Positions 14,508 to 23,654 of a DNA stretch of 64,000 nt are shown here, piece by piece. Below the pieces are notes generated by a model, which saw only the letters and a program-made list of their open reading frames with translations, did no database searches and had not been told where the DNA came from. Each line of letters opens with the position of its first letter. Positions within the stretch are counted from its first letter, which is position 1. The stretch comes from Paenibacillus spongiae (GTDB lineage Bacteria > Bacillota > Bacilli > Paenibacillales > Paenibacillaceae), in assembly GCF_024734895.1 (NCBI RefSeq), contig NZ_CP091430.1, forward strand, positions 3,924,501-3,988,500, read 5' to 3'. Both the position numbers and the translations under genes were made by a program.

Positions 14508-17500
14508 ATGGGGAAATTTTTCGGAAGATCCCGTCTCGCTTTGCTGCTTATGATGATATTGACGCTCGCGCTGCCGCCCGCGCTGGCCAACGGCGCTATG
14601 GTGCCCGCTGCCGGCGAGCCCGACACCAGCGAATTGACGGTGTTCGATTTAAAGACGTTCATCGCCGCCCAACCAACATCCAAGTTAAGCTATGACTATC
14701 TGAAGCTGGCTACGGCGCTGCAGGGCGTCGTGAACCGTACGAATACGCAATTGTATTATTTCTACGAATCCAATTCGATCGCCAAAGAAGCGGGTATGGA
14801 TATCGACCATTTCTGGCTGGACGAGCTGCGCAAAGAGGGCGGCGCTTTGGCGGCGCGCACGCTGGTAACGGCTGCATCGTTCTCCGCCGTGCTCGACCAG
14901 TTTGCAAGCGCATTCAATGGTGTGGTCGTATGGGATCAGAACGTTCCTGCGACGGCCAACGTCGCTTCGACGGCCACTGGCGCCGAAAATTTGCTGCCGG
15001 TACGGTTCGATGAAACGCCGGGCAGCCCGTACGATGAGCTGGTCGTGAAACGGCAAATGCCGGTAGCGGTCAACCTGGTCGGCAAATTTACCGGACAGGG
15101 GACGATTCCGGACACGGACCTCGCTTCGACAGGCAGCGCCAAGAATGACGCTTACCTGTGGGCAAAAGTCCGTTATTTGGACAGCGGCCTGACCAACCCG
15201 ACGATGATGGCTTACGGGCTGGATGGCGTATCCTGGTCGATCAACCAATCGGCCAAAGATTTGAGCGCCCAAGTCATATCGATCGCCATGCCGGCCAAGC
15301 TGAAAGTCGGCCAGGAAATCGAAGTGGCGGTCACATTCAAGAACATCGGCAAGACGACTTGGACGATGGCGGCCAATGACCGGCTCGGCTCACTTGGCAC
15401 GAACCAGTTCAAATGGGGCAACCTGAACGGCGGGTTCTCGAACGATCCGGCCAATCAGCGGGTATTCATGAGCGCGAACGAGCAAATCGCAAGCGGGCAA
15501 CAGAAGACGTTCCGCTTCACGATCATTGCGCCGAATGCGCCGGGCGTTTACAAGTTCGACGCGGACATGGTGCGCGACGGCGTGACGTGGTACGGCGCCA
15601 GCATCCAGCGGACCGTTGAAGTGACGGCCGAAGGCCAGTCGACCGTGCCTCCGGCCGAAGTGCCCGTTCCTCAGGAAGGGCAGCAATTCGTCTACCCCGA
15701 CCTGTTCAACTCATTCCTGCCGAACGCCGACTATTTTATCGCGAACAAAGCGTTCTTTTTCGACTTGAGCCCGGACGAGACGACGAAGCCGATCGACGAC
15801 CGCAACCAGCCGCTCGGCACCGATTACAATACGCTGATCGAACTGCTGCGGTCCCAGAACGCCAGAGCTGGCGAAACGATCTTTACGATCGGCGGCTTTG
15901 TGCCGTGGTGGATCAAGTATACGAAGCATGCCGATTCGCAAGCGGGGCTGGAGCCGGTGCAAGCGGAATGGAAGTACGCCGACATCATCTCCAAATATAA
16001 TGCGCAGAAAGACGCGGACGCTTATGGCCTGATCGGCTTGTCCAACGCGTCGGCGTTCAAGAACGTCCCGCTGAATGAGACATTCACGCAGAAGAACGAT
16101 AAAGGCAACAACGGCAAGACGTACGACCCTGCCACGAAGTATGTCGCCTTCTACATGGGCGACTACGATGCCGGCGCATGGACGGCAGGGGCGCTGCCCG
16201 CGCTATGGAACGACCCGAAGCGCGGCGAGCTACCGCTCGCATGGCCGCCGGTTATGGGCCTGTCCAAACGGATTCCGCAATTGTTCAACTACCTTTACGA
16301 AACGATGTCGCCGAACGACTATTTCGTAGCCGGCGATAACGGAGCCGGCTACTTGAACCCGATCATGCTGCTCGAAGAGAACCGTCCCGACGGGCTGCCG
16401 GAGTTCTTGCATGTCTGGGAGCAGTACAACACCGAGATGTACGATAAATTCGACATCGACATCACCGGGTTCCTGATCAGCGGCAACAGCGGTTCGGTTC
16501 CGCTGCGCGTCCAGGAATCGTACAGTCGATTCTCGCCGAACGGCGTCGGCAACAACGGCGGATTCGAGCAGCCGGTCGTGAACGGCACGCCGTTCGCTTG
16601 GGTGCAGGATTTGGGACAGGAAGTAAGAGATGCCGCCGTATACGGCGAACAGATCGCCGCGCAGTTGAAGAAGAATCAAAAGTTTTTCATGTTCCGGAAC
16701 ATCCTGACCAAGCCAAGCATGGTCGTCGATGCCGTCAACTACGTGAAAGAGCATTATCCCGAGCTGAAGTTCGAGGTCGTCGACCCGTACACGTACTTCC
16801 GCTTCTATAAAGAAGCGAAGCCGTGGGAAGTGAAGGCTCCGATCACCTACGAGTCACAGGAAGCGAAGGCTGCCATCGCTATTGACGGCGTTGCAGTAGC
16901 CGGCGAGTGGGATGATGCGGCGGAAATAATCGTAAGCCCCGAGTCCGAGGACGTGATTAAACACGGAACGGTCTGGGGAGCGGAGACGGACGCCCAGGAC
17001 ATCACCTCCAAGTACCGGATCAAATGGGACGACAACAACTTGTACCTGCTGGAGGAACGGACCGACGACGCTCAGCAATTTACGGAAACCGGATCGAAAA
17101 TGTATTTGTCCGACGCGACGCTGCTCTTCCTCGATCTGGACCGCGGCAAGAACGGCACCGCGTTCCGCGACGGCGACTACTCGGTATTCTTAACACCGAG
17201 CGGTCCGGACGGCCAGCCGCACATGTTCATGCGCGAAGGCCATAACGGCGGCGTGCAGGAGTTCCCGTATACGGACGGGACGATTGCATCCACCGTGCGG
17301 ACGGACGGCTACACGATGGAAGTGGCCATTCCGTGGAGCAGCCTGCAGATCATGCCGTTCTCGCCAGCCGACGGCAAGACGGTCGGGATGACGCTGCTGG
17401 CGACCGACAATGACGGCCCGGGCAACTGGGGTCAGATTATGTGGCTTGGGGACGGCGACAACCAGCTGAACTGGGGCGATATGAAGTTCGTCGCCAAACC

Positions 17501-17771
17501 GATCGCGACCCCGGCCGAAGGCATTGCCAAACTTCGCGAGCTCATCGAAACCGGCAACGTAGGTTCGGTGCTCAAGTCGAATTTGCTCCAACGGTTGGAG
17601 CAAGCCAACAAGCAGCTCGGCAAAAGCAACAATAACGCTGCCGCCGCACAGTTCAACGGGTTCCGCAGCAATTTGAACGCGGACGGCATGCAATCGCAGA
17701 TCACGCCGGAGCTGAAGGCGAAGCTGCTGGAGCTGGCCGATCAAGTGGTGGAACTGATAGAAGCGCTATAA
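14508..17771 (+). CDS. Secreted GxGYxYP-type putative glycosidase with CBM9-like domain
   Basis: A 1087-residue exported protein. Residues 1-28 are a signal peptide (GRSRLALLLMMILTLALPPA). Next are a GxGYxYP N-terminal region, an inserted Ig/NBR1-like beta domain (~245-380, KVGQEIEVAVTFKNIGKTTW) and the GxGYxYP catalytic-like domain, whose signature reads GDNGAGYLNP at 609-618. A CBM9-like domain (~790-1000, IDGVAVAGEWDDAAEI; MEVAIPWSSL) and a helical FIMAH-like C-terminus follow. The family is a putative polysaccharide hydrolase of unproven activity. ATG 14508 is chosen by GGGAGG at 14492-14497; the frame is open to 14463. It is a single gene between a consensus promoter and a strong terminator. 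Confidence 0.85.
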   Translation: MGKFFGRSRLALLLMMILTLALPPALANGAMVPAAGEPDTSELTVFDLKTFIAAQPTSKLSYDYLKLATALQGVVNRTNTQLYYFYESNSIAKEAGMDIDHFWLDELRKEGGALAARTLVTAASFSAVLDQFASAFNGVVVWDQNVPATANVASTATGAENLLPVRFDETPGSPYDELVVKRQMPVAVNLVGKFTGQGTIPDTDLASTGSAKNDAYLWAKVRYLDSGLTNPTMMAYGLDGVSWSINQSAKDLSAQVISIAMPAKLKVGQEIEVAVTFKNIGKTTWTMAANDRLGSLGTNQFKWGNLNGGFSNDPANQRVFMSANEQIASGQQKTFRFTIIAPNAPGVYKFDADMVRDGVTWYGASIQRTVEVTAEGQSTVPPAEVPVPQEGQQFVYPDLFNSFLPNADYFIANKAFFFDLSPDETTKPIDDRNQPLGTDYNTLIELLRSQNARAGETIFTIGGFVPWWIKYTKHADSQAGLEPVQAEWKYADIISKYNAQKDADAYGLIGLSNASAFKNVPLNETFTQKNDKGNNGKTYDPATKYVAFYMGDYDAGAWTAGALPALWNDPKRGELPLAWPPVMGLSKRIPQLFNYLYETMSPNDYFVAGDNGAGYLNPIMLLEENRPDGLPEFLHVWEQYNTEMYDKFDIDITGFLISGNSGSVPLRVQESYSRFSPNGVGNNGGFEQPVVNGTPFAWVQDLGQEVRDAAVYGEQIAAQLKKNQKFFMFRNILTKPSMVVDAVNYVKEHYPELKFEVVDPYTYFRFYKEAKPWEVKAPITYESQEAKAAIAIDGVAVAGEWDDAAEIIVSPESEDVIKHGTVWGAETDAQDITSKYRIKWDDNNLYLLEERTDDAQQFTETGSKMYLSDATLLFLDLDRGKNGTAFRDGDYSVFLTPSGPDGQPHMFMREGHNGGVQEFPYTDGTIASTVRTDGYTMEVAIPWSSLQIMPFSPADGKTVGMTLLATDNDGPGNWGQIMWLGDGDNQLNWGDMKFVAKPIATPAEGIAKLRELIETGNVGSVLKSNLLQRLEQANKQLGKSNNNAAAAQFNGFRSNLNADGMQSQITPELKAKLLELADQVVELIEAL

Positions 17772-17799
17772 GAGGCTTCGATAGCAAACCGGTTTTTAG

Positions 17800-17830
17800 G
17801 AGAAGGCTTCTCGCGAAGCCTTCTTTTTTT
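17800..17830 (+). terminator. Rho-independent terminator
   Basis: AGAAGGCTTC-TCGC-GAAGCCTTCT followed by eight Ts, 28 bases after the secreted-protein stop. Confidence 0.92.
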
Positions 17831-17886
17831 TGCGAAGCGAATGTTCCGCACCCGTTCTGGCGCCTACCCCCTTGGAAATCGGATAT

Positions 17887-18090
17887 CTACATACTCACTG
17901 ACATCATGCTCTTTTTAATTCCATTACGTAAGTAATTTTCTTTGGTTGTCCGTTCTGCTGAATGCCCTAGCGTTTCAGAGATGAAACTAAGCGGTGCACC
18001 GGCCGAGAAAGCGGATTGAGCAAAGTAATGGCGTATAAAGTGGGGGGGTGCCCTTCATACCGATATCGATCTCTTTGATGTGCCAAGGGA
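17887..18090 (-). pseudogene. C-terminal remnant of a tyrosine recombinase/integrase
   Basis: The minus strand encodes a phage-integrase end: HFIRHYFAQSAF, LSFISETLGHSAERTT, then KENYLRNG and a stop at 17887-17889. This covers the H-x-x-R box, the LGHS box and the catalytic-tyrosine region. Upstream, DIGMKGTPP is in another frame, with the switch at a run of seven Gs (plus strand, ~18043-18049). The catalytic N-terminal half is absent. It marks a former prophage or integrated-element edge. Confidence 0.65.
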
Positions 18091-18099
18091 TTAAGCTAT

Positions 18100-18182
18100 C
18101 GAGTAACGATAGTTGAACGATCCAGGAGTAGATCGCCGCGGCAGCTGCTCCTTTTCATTAAACTAAAGGGCAGGATAGTGCA
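18100..18182. repeat. Dispersed intergenic repeat (copy C)
   Basis: ACGATAGTTGAACGATCCAG, then a GC-rich hairpin region GCCGCGGCAGCTGCTCC with CTTTTCATTA, then AACTAAAGGGCAGGATAGTG. It shares GCAGCTGCTCC...TTTCATTA..CTAAAGGGC with copy A (4713). Confidence 0.5.
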
Positions 18183-18334
18183 ACAAATCCCAATATTTTG
18201 CGTAAGGAGTATGTTGGAAAATATGTGATAGGTGGATATGGAGGATGAACCGTCAACATATAGTCCGGCTGCTTTTAGCAATCATATAGAAATATTATTT
18301 TCATAAAATTGCATTTGTGGAAGAGGGGGATTTC

Positions 18335-19039
18335 ATGTCTGATCAAACAAAGATGGAAAGGGTTCATCATGTATTTGAAAAGATATCGAATCAATACGAC
18401 TCGATGAATTCTATCATCACTTTTAAGAGACATATCGCATGGCGTCAAGATGTCATGAAACGGATGAATGTTAAAGAAGGAAGTAACGCTCTTGATGTGT
18501 GCACTGGAACCGGGGATTGGGCGATTGCTTTAGCAGATGCTATTGGAACGCACGGAGAAGTAATTGGATTAGATTTTAGCAAAAACATGCTCAAAATTGC
18601 ACAAGATAAGCAAGAGCAAAAAGCTTTAAAGCAGCTTGCATTTATCCAAGGAAATGCCATGGAACTCCCTTTTGAAGATCATTCATTTGATTATGTAACC
18701 ATTGGTTTTGGTTTAAGAAATGTACCGGAATATTTAACCGTTTTACGGGAAATGTATCGAGTAACAAAACCAGGCGGAAAAGTAGTTTGTTTAGAAACAT
18801 CCCAACCAACATTAATTGGTTATAGACAACTTTCCCTTTTTTATGTTCGCTTTATCATGCCATTGCTTGGAAAATTTATTGCCAAAAGTTATGATGAATA
18901 TTCATGGTTACAAGAATCAGCTCGTAATTTCCCAAATAAAAATGTACTTAAACAAATGTTTTTAGAAGCGGGATTTTCCAAAGTAGATGTAAAAAGCTAT
19001 AGTGGCGGCGTCGCCGCAATGCATATGGCTATAAAATAG
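18335..19039 (+). CDS. menG: Demethylmenaquinone methyltransferase (UbiE/MenG family)
   Basis: A 234-residue SAM methyltransferase for the last step of menaquinone synthesis. Family signatures are clear: [19 protein letters not shown] at the start, [14 protein letters not shown] (motif I), [55 protein letters not shown] and [14 protein letters not shown] 18335 follows GAGGGGG; the frame is open six codons upstream. It is clearly AT-richer than the neighbouring transporter operon and no other menaquinone gene is adjacent. It could be a second, acquired copy or a relocated gene. Confidence 0.9.
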   Translation: MSDQTKMERVHHVFEKISNQYDSMNSIITFKRHIAWRQDVMKRMNVKEGSNALDVCTGTGDWAIALADAIGTHGEVIGLDFSKNMLKIAQDKQEQKALKQLAFIQGNAMELPFEDHSFDYVTIGFGLRNVPEYLTVLREMYRVTKPGGKVVCLETSQPTLIGYRQLSLFYVRFIMPLLGKFIAKSYDEYSWLQESARNFPNKNVLKQMFLEAGFSKVDVKSYSGGVAAMHMAIK

Positions 19040-19175
19040 ATAGAGTAATGGCAGAGATAGCATAACTAGCAGCGCCAGGAGAGCGCCACATTAGATGTTT
19101 CATCATATGTAAAATCCATCAAAACAGTGGGTGGTAATTCCGGAAATTATCCTTTTTGAGGTGGCGGATAAGTAT

Positions 19176-19535
19176 ATGGAAGTTATAGTAGGATATTCAT
19201 TGCTTCTAATCAGATTTGCTTTATTAATTTATGGCATAGTGATTTGCACAAAGAGGCTTTCGCTTGATAAATTATTTTATTCAAGGATGATATGGTTCCT
19301 GAGCTTGATAATTTCAAGCCATGTTTATCAATTATTACTTAGTTATTATGGGCCCCAATTAATGATTAGTTATCTTCCGCAGGGGAAACCGGTAGTAAAA
19401 TATGTGTTCTATTTACAGCAATTTAATGAAGTGATATTCATAATAGCTGTTGTAATATTGTTAATTAGTTTAAACCGAAAACTTAGCATTCCATCTGCAA
19501 AACACGAGAAACACGATGGTACACATATGCGATAG
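19176..19535 (+). CDS. Small uncharacterised membrane protein
   Basis: A 119-residue protein with about three transmembrane helices (VIVGYSLLLIRFALLIYGIV; MIWFLSLIISSHVYQLLL; VIFIIAVVILLISL) and a charged C-tail. It has no recognisable family. ATG 19176 has GAGGTGG upstream; GTG 19131 in the same frame would add 15 residues but lacks a ribosome site. It is AT-rich like menG just before it, so the two may have arrived together. A terminator follows. Confidence 0.6.
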   Translation: MEVIVGYSLLLIRFALLIYGIVICTKRLSLDKLFYSRMIWFLSLIISSHVYQLLLSYYGPQLMISYLPQGKPVVKYVFYLQQFNEVIFIIAVVILLISLNRKLSIPSAKHEKHDGTHMR

Positions 19536-19586
19536 TTTAGGTTTATAAATGATCGAGCTGAACCGAAGAAAAAATCATATGTTGAT

Positions 19587-19617
19587 ACCCACATCCTATG
19601 GATGTGGGTTTATTTTG
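19587..19617 (+). terminator. Rho-independent terminator
   Basis: ACCCACATCC-TAT-GGATGTGGGT followed by TTATTTTG, 50 bases after the membrane-protein gene. Confidence 0.8.
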
Positions 19618-19954
19618 TATTAGAGGTAATTGTGGCATTTCATTGAGTGAAAAACCATGCCGCTCGGACTTTTCGATAAGAGCCTTGGTAGATTTTTCGA
19701 CTTCTGATTTATGCTTTACTGATGCTTTGGGTGGTGCCTGAAATCGATATCGTTGAACTAAACGAATTTGTTGCAGCAGTAGTTACGCGGCGTGGGGATC
19801 TGCGCCGACAAGGACTCGATTAGCCATTTCACCTTGCTCCTTGTTCTGCAATTTCCCCGGTAATGATCTGCAAGCTGTCGGGTTTCTTGGACGAGCCTGC
19901 GGGCTCACAATAAAGGTACAAGCCTTTACCCGAATCAAAGCGAGAGGTGAACCA
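19618..19954. other. Upstream region of the GH20 transport operon
   Basis: No intact gene. The minus strand carries a degraded frame (STKALIEKSERHGFSLNEMP) and a short frame starting MANRVLVGADPHAA; neither is recognised. A promoter for the operon is expected here, but I see no consensus match. Confidence 0.3.
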
Positions 19955-20926
19955 ATGAATCATGCATCGATGAAAATGAAAACGCCGCCATCCGCCAATG
20001 CGGAATCGGTCAAACGAATTTCCTTCTTCCAAAAGCTCGGTTCGCAATACCAGCTTGTTCTCATGTCCGTGCCGTTTGTGCTGCTGCTTATTTTGTTCAG
20101 CTATGTTCCGCTGTGGGGCTGGATCATGGCGTTTCAGAAATTTTTGCCCGGGAAGGGCATCATGGGCAGCGAATTCGTCGGCTTCGATAATTTTATCTTA
20201 TTGTTCCAAGACGAACAATTTTTCCGCGTGCTCCGCAATACGCTTGTCATGAGCTTCATGAGCATGGCGGCCGGTTTTGTTGGGGCGATTGCGCTTGCGC
20301 TCTTGCTCAATGAAGTTCGCAGCGCCTTCTTCAAACGGACGATTCAGACGGTCACCTACATTCCTCACTTCGTATCGATGGTCGTCATCGCCAATATCGT
20401 GCTTACGTTTCTCTCGCCGGATGGCGGCTTCATCAATCAGGTGCTTCTGAAAATTGGCATCATTCACGAACCGATCTATTTCATGGGCAAGGGGGAATGG
20501 TTCTGGGCCATTCATACGCTGGTCGGCCTCTGGAAGGAGCTCGGCTGGAGCACGATTATTTATTTGGCCGTCATGGCAAGCTTAAATCCGGAAATGTATG
20601 AAGCGGCGGACGTCGATGGAGCGGGACGATTCCAGAAAATGTGGCATATCTCCATCCCGGGCATCATGCCTACGGCGATTATTCTGCTGATCTTGTCGGT
20701 CGGCTCGCTGATCAATACGGGGTACGAGTCCCAGTTCTTGCTGGGCAATCCGCTGGTCATCGATTATTCCGAAGTGCTCGACCTGTACGCGCTTAATTTG
20801 TCGTTCGGCTCCGGTCAATATTCGGTCGGCGTAGCGCTTGGCATTTTCAAAAGTTTGATCAGCCTGATTCTCGTGTTTACGGTGAACGGCTTCGCCAAAA
20901 AAGCCGGTCAGGCCAGAATTATGTGA
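19955..20926 (+). CDS. Sugar ABC-importer permease (LplB/YtcP-type, subunit 1)
   Basis: A 323-residue inner-membrane permease of the binding-protein-dependent MalF/LplB group, with about six helices. The ATPase-contact EAA loop reads EAADVDGAGRFQKMWHISIP at ~212-231. The N-terminal QYQLVLMSVPFVLLLILFSY and VPLWGWIMAFQ segments are typical of CUT1-type LplB proteins. ATG 19955 follows GAGAGGTGA; the frame runs 38 codons further upstream without a ribosome site. First gene of a co-directional run to 29277. No ATPase gene is present, so a shared MsmX-like ATPase is inferred. Confidence 0.92.
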   Translation: MNHASMKMKTPPSANAESVKRISFFQKLGSQYQLVLMSVPFVLLLILFSYVPLWGWIMAFQKFLPGKGIMGSEFVGFDNFILLFQDEQFFRVLRNTLVMSFMSMAAGFVGAIALALLLNEVRSAFFKRTIQTVTYIPHFVSMVVIANIVLTFLSPDGGFINQVLLKIGIIHEPIYFMGKGEWFWAIHTLVGLWKELGWSTIIYLAVMASLNPEMYEAADVDGAGRFQKMWHISIPGIMPTAIILLILSVGSLINTGYESQFLLGNPLVIDYSEVLDLYALNLSFGSGQYSVGVALGIFKSLISLILVFTVNGFAKKAGQARIM

Positions 20927-20939
20927 GGAGGGACGAGAG

Positions 20940-21830
20940 ATGCGCAAATCAATGGGAGTTTCCGGCTATGCTTTCGATGCTATCAACTACGCGCTGCTCG
21001 CTTTGCTCGGGATCGCTACGCTGTATCCGTTTCTTAACCTGATGGCGATATCGTTTAACCATCCGATGGACACCATCCGAGGCCAAGTGTATTTGTGGCC
21101 TAACGAGTTTACATGGAGCAACTATTTGATCGTGTTCGAAAATGACGGCCTGCTCGGCGCGGCCGGACGTTCGGTAGCGAGGACGCTGCTCGGAACGTTC
21201 TTGTCCGTCACCTGCACCACTATGCTCGCTTTTACGCTGTCTCGGAAGGAATACGTGCTGCGCAAATCGATCAATTACGTGCTGATCGTCAGCATGTACG
21301 TAAGCGGCGGCATTATTCCGGGCTATATGCTCATCAAGAATCTGGGCTTGCTCAACTCGTTCTGGGTATACATCATCCCTGGCCTAATCGGCGTCTACAA
21401 CGTCATCATTATCCGTTCCTACTTCGATTCAATGCCGGAAGGGCTAATGGAATCCGCGAAAATCGACGGGGCAAGCGACTTTCAGCTGTTCAGCAAGATT
21501 GCGCTCCCGACCAGTCTGCCGGTGCTGGCGACGATCACCTTGTTCGTGTCGGTCGGGCATTGGAATGCCTGGTTCGATAACTATTTGTACAACACAAAGC
21601 CTAATTTGAGCCTATTGCAGTACGAGTTGATGAAAATATTAATTCAATCGACTTCTCAGGTCACCTCGAACGCGACCGGTTACGTCGACAAGGAAACGCT
21701 GCGGCAAACGACTCCCCAATCGATTCGTGCCACGATGACCGTGATCGTTACGCTGCCGATCCTGTTCGTCTACCCGTTCATGCAGCGTTACTTCATTAAA
21801 GGCATCATGGTTGGCTCGATCAAAGAATAG
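20940..21830 (+). CDS. Sugar ABC-importer permease (LplC/YtcP-type, subunit 2)
   Basis: A 296-residue MalG/LplC-type permease. The EAA loop is ESAKIDGASDFQLFSKIALP at ~178-197. It starts with the usual AFDAINYALLALLGIATLYP helix and ends PFMQRYFIKGIMVGSIKE, the standard LplC tail. GAGGAGGG lies just before the ATG, 13 bases after subunit 1 ends, so the two are co-translated and form the membrane channel together. Confidence 0.93.
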   Translation: MRKSMGVSGYAFDAINYALLALLGIATLYPFLNLMAISFNHPMDTIRGQVYLWPNEFTWSNYLIVFENDGLLGAAGRSVARTLLGTFLSVTCTTMLAFTLSRKEYVLRKSINYVLIVSMYVSGGIIPGYMLIKNLGLLNSFWVYIIPGLIGVYNVIIIRSYFDSMPEGLMESAKIDGASDFQLFSKIALPTSLPVLATITLFVSVGHWNAWFDNYLYNTKPNLSLLQYELMKILIQSTSQVTSNATGYVDKETLRQTTPQSIRATMTVIVTLPILFVYPFMQRYFIKGIMVGSIKE

Positions 21831-21932
21831 CGAAAGTCATGTTTTCCCGTTATCGCCGGAGCGTTCGGCAGTCCCTATGAAGCCGCATGTCTTCGATGAT
21901 ATAATAAACTCTTACAAGAAAGGGTGCTAGGT

Positions 21933-23585
21933 ATGAAGAAGGGATTGGTCCTATTATTATCATTGCTGCTTGTAACCGCTCTGATGGCTGCATGCACGAA
22001 GAAGGAAGACAGCCCGAAGGAAAAAGGTGCTGCGTCGGAGCAGCCGGCTGCAGGCGATAGCGGGAAACAGGAGGCGGTCAAATTTACGATTAGCACTTCC
22101 GATCCGAAGCTAACGTGGGACACGCCTGTCGGGAAGCTATTGACGGAGAAAACGGGCGTATCGCTGGAGTATGTGCCGGTGCTGTCGTCCGATACGCAAA
22201 AATACGACATCTGGCTCGCCTCGGGCGATTATCCGGATATCGTCACTTCCGGCCGGGGAGAGAAATACCGCGACGCCGGTGCGTATATCCCGCTGGAAGA
22301 TTTGATTGACCAGTACGGACCTAATATCAAGAAGAAATTCGGTAAATTTTACGATTTGCTGCGCGATGAGGACGGCCATATCTACACGCTCTATAATGTC
22401 AATCTAGCCGAGGAGACGCCAGCCAACGTACAAGCGTCGTTCGCTGTCCAATACGATGTGCTGAAGGAAGCGGGGTACCCGGAGATCAAGACGCTCGATC
22501 AGCTTTACGACGTGTTGAAAGCGTATACCGACAAGCATCCGACCGTGGACGGTCAAGAAGTCATTCCGTTTAGCGGAGCCGGACCTGACTTAACCTTCAA
22601 CAATCCGGCGATTAACGCGGCGGGACATCCCGACCACGGCCGTTTCTATATCGACGAGGGCAACAACGTTCATTCGGCCCTTAGCGCCGATTTTACGAAG
22701 GACTATTTTAAGTTTCTGAATAAGCTCCAATCGGAAGGGATGCTCGACAAAGAAATTTTCAGCTTGAATTACGAGACGCTGGGAGCCAAAATCGCGCAGG
22801 GACGCGTATTGGCCGGCTATATCCCTCAATGGGTGCTCAGCGGGCCTGAGCAATCGCTTGTAGCAGCAGGCCAAGCGGACAAACAATATGCCAAGCTGGC
22901 CGTTTACTTTAATGACCAGGTCGTTGACCATTCCAATACGATCGTGGCGTCCGGCTCGAACAACAACTGGGGTATTACGACGAACGCCAAAAATCCGGAA
23001 CGCATCATCCAGTTCGTCGACTACCTGTTCTCTGATGAAGGGCAGAAGCTCATCAATTGGGGCATCGAAGGCCAGCATTATGACGTTGTTGAAGGCAAGC
23101 GCGTTCGCAAGCAAGAATTTCTCGACAAGCTGAAGGCCGATCCCGATCTGGCTTATAGGGAAGGCACCAATGGCATCTACAGCCGGTTCAGCTTTGGCGA
23201 TGGAGCGAAACTGGATGATGGAGATTACGCGACGCCGATTACAGCCGATTATATCGCCAGCAATTACGATGAAGAGACGAAGGGAGTATTGTCGAAGTAC
23301 GGCAAGAAGGTTTGGGCTGATTTCATGCCCAAGCCCGAATATCTCCCTGCGTATCTGTGGCAGCTGAACGCGCAAGAGGAGGTCAACCCTATTTTCAAAA
23401 AACTCGAAAACATTTGGGTGAAAGAAACGCCAAGAGTCATTATGGCCAAGTCGCCTGACGAATTCGAGAAGGCTTGGTCGGACATGGTCGCCGAGCTGGA
23501 CAAAGGCGGCGAGAAGCGGCTGGAGCAGTTATGGACCGATACGTGGCAGCAATACAGCGAGCGTTACAATGAAGCCGTAAAATAG
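21933..23585 (+). CDS. Sugar-binding lipoprotein (LplA-type, CUT1 importer)
   Basis: A 550-residue extracellular solute-binding lipoprotein. The signal LVLLLSLLLVTALMAAC has lipobox Cys20, followed by an acidic/Lys linker. The body shows the large-LplA pattern (WLASGDYPDIVTSGRG; IPLEDLIDQYGPNIKKKFGK; RIIQFVDYLFSDEGQKLINW). It captures the ligand and hands it to the two upstream-encoded permeases; the GH20 enzyme in the same operon points to a hexosaminide. ATG 21933 is used (GAAAGGG upstream). A TATAAT at 21900 without a -35 box may be chance. Confidence 0.92.
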   Translation: MKKGLVLLLSLLLVTALMAACTKKEDSPKEKGAASEQPAAGDSGKQEAVKFTISTSDPKLTWDTPVGKLLTEKTGVSLEYVPVLSSDTQKYDIWLASGDYPDIVTSGRGEKYRDAGAYIPLEDLIDQYGPNIKKKFGKFYDLLRDEDGHIYTLYNVNLAEETPANVQASFAVQYDVLKEAGYPEIKTLDQLYDVLKAYTDKHPTVDGQEVIPFSGAGPDLTFNNPAINAAGHPDHGRFYIDEGNNVHSALSADFTKDYFKFLNKLQSEGMLDKEIFSLNYETLGAKIAQGRVLAGYIPQWVLSGPEQSLVAAGQADKQYAKLAVYFNDQVVDHSNTIVASGSNNNWGITTNAKNPERIIQFVDYLFSDEGQKLINWGIEGQHYDVVEGKRVRKQEFLDKLKADPDLAYREGTNGIYSRFSFGDGAKLDDGDYATPITADYIASNYDEETKGVLSKYGKKVWADFMPKPEYLPAYLWQLNAQEEVNPIFKKLENIWVKETPRVIMAKSPDEFEKAWSDMVAELDKGGEKRLEQLWTDTWQQYSERYNEAVK

Positions 23586-23654
23586 GGAAACGAACCGGAC
23601 ATCCTTCACATGTGCAGGATGTCTCGGTCGTTATCGTACCGTGGGGGGATGCCG

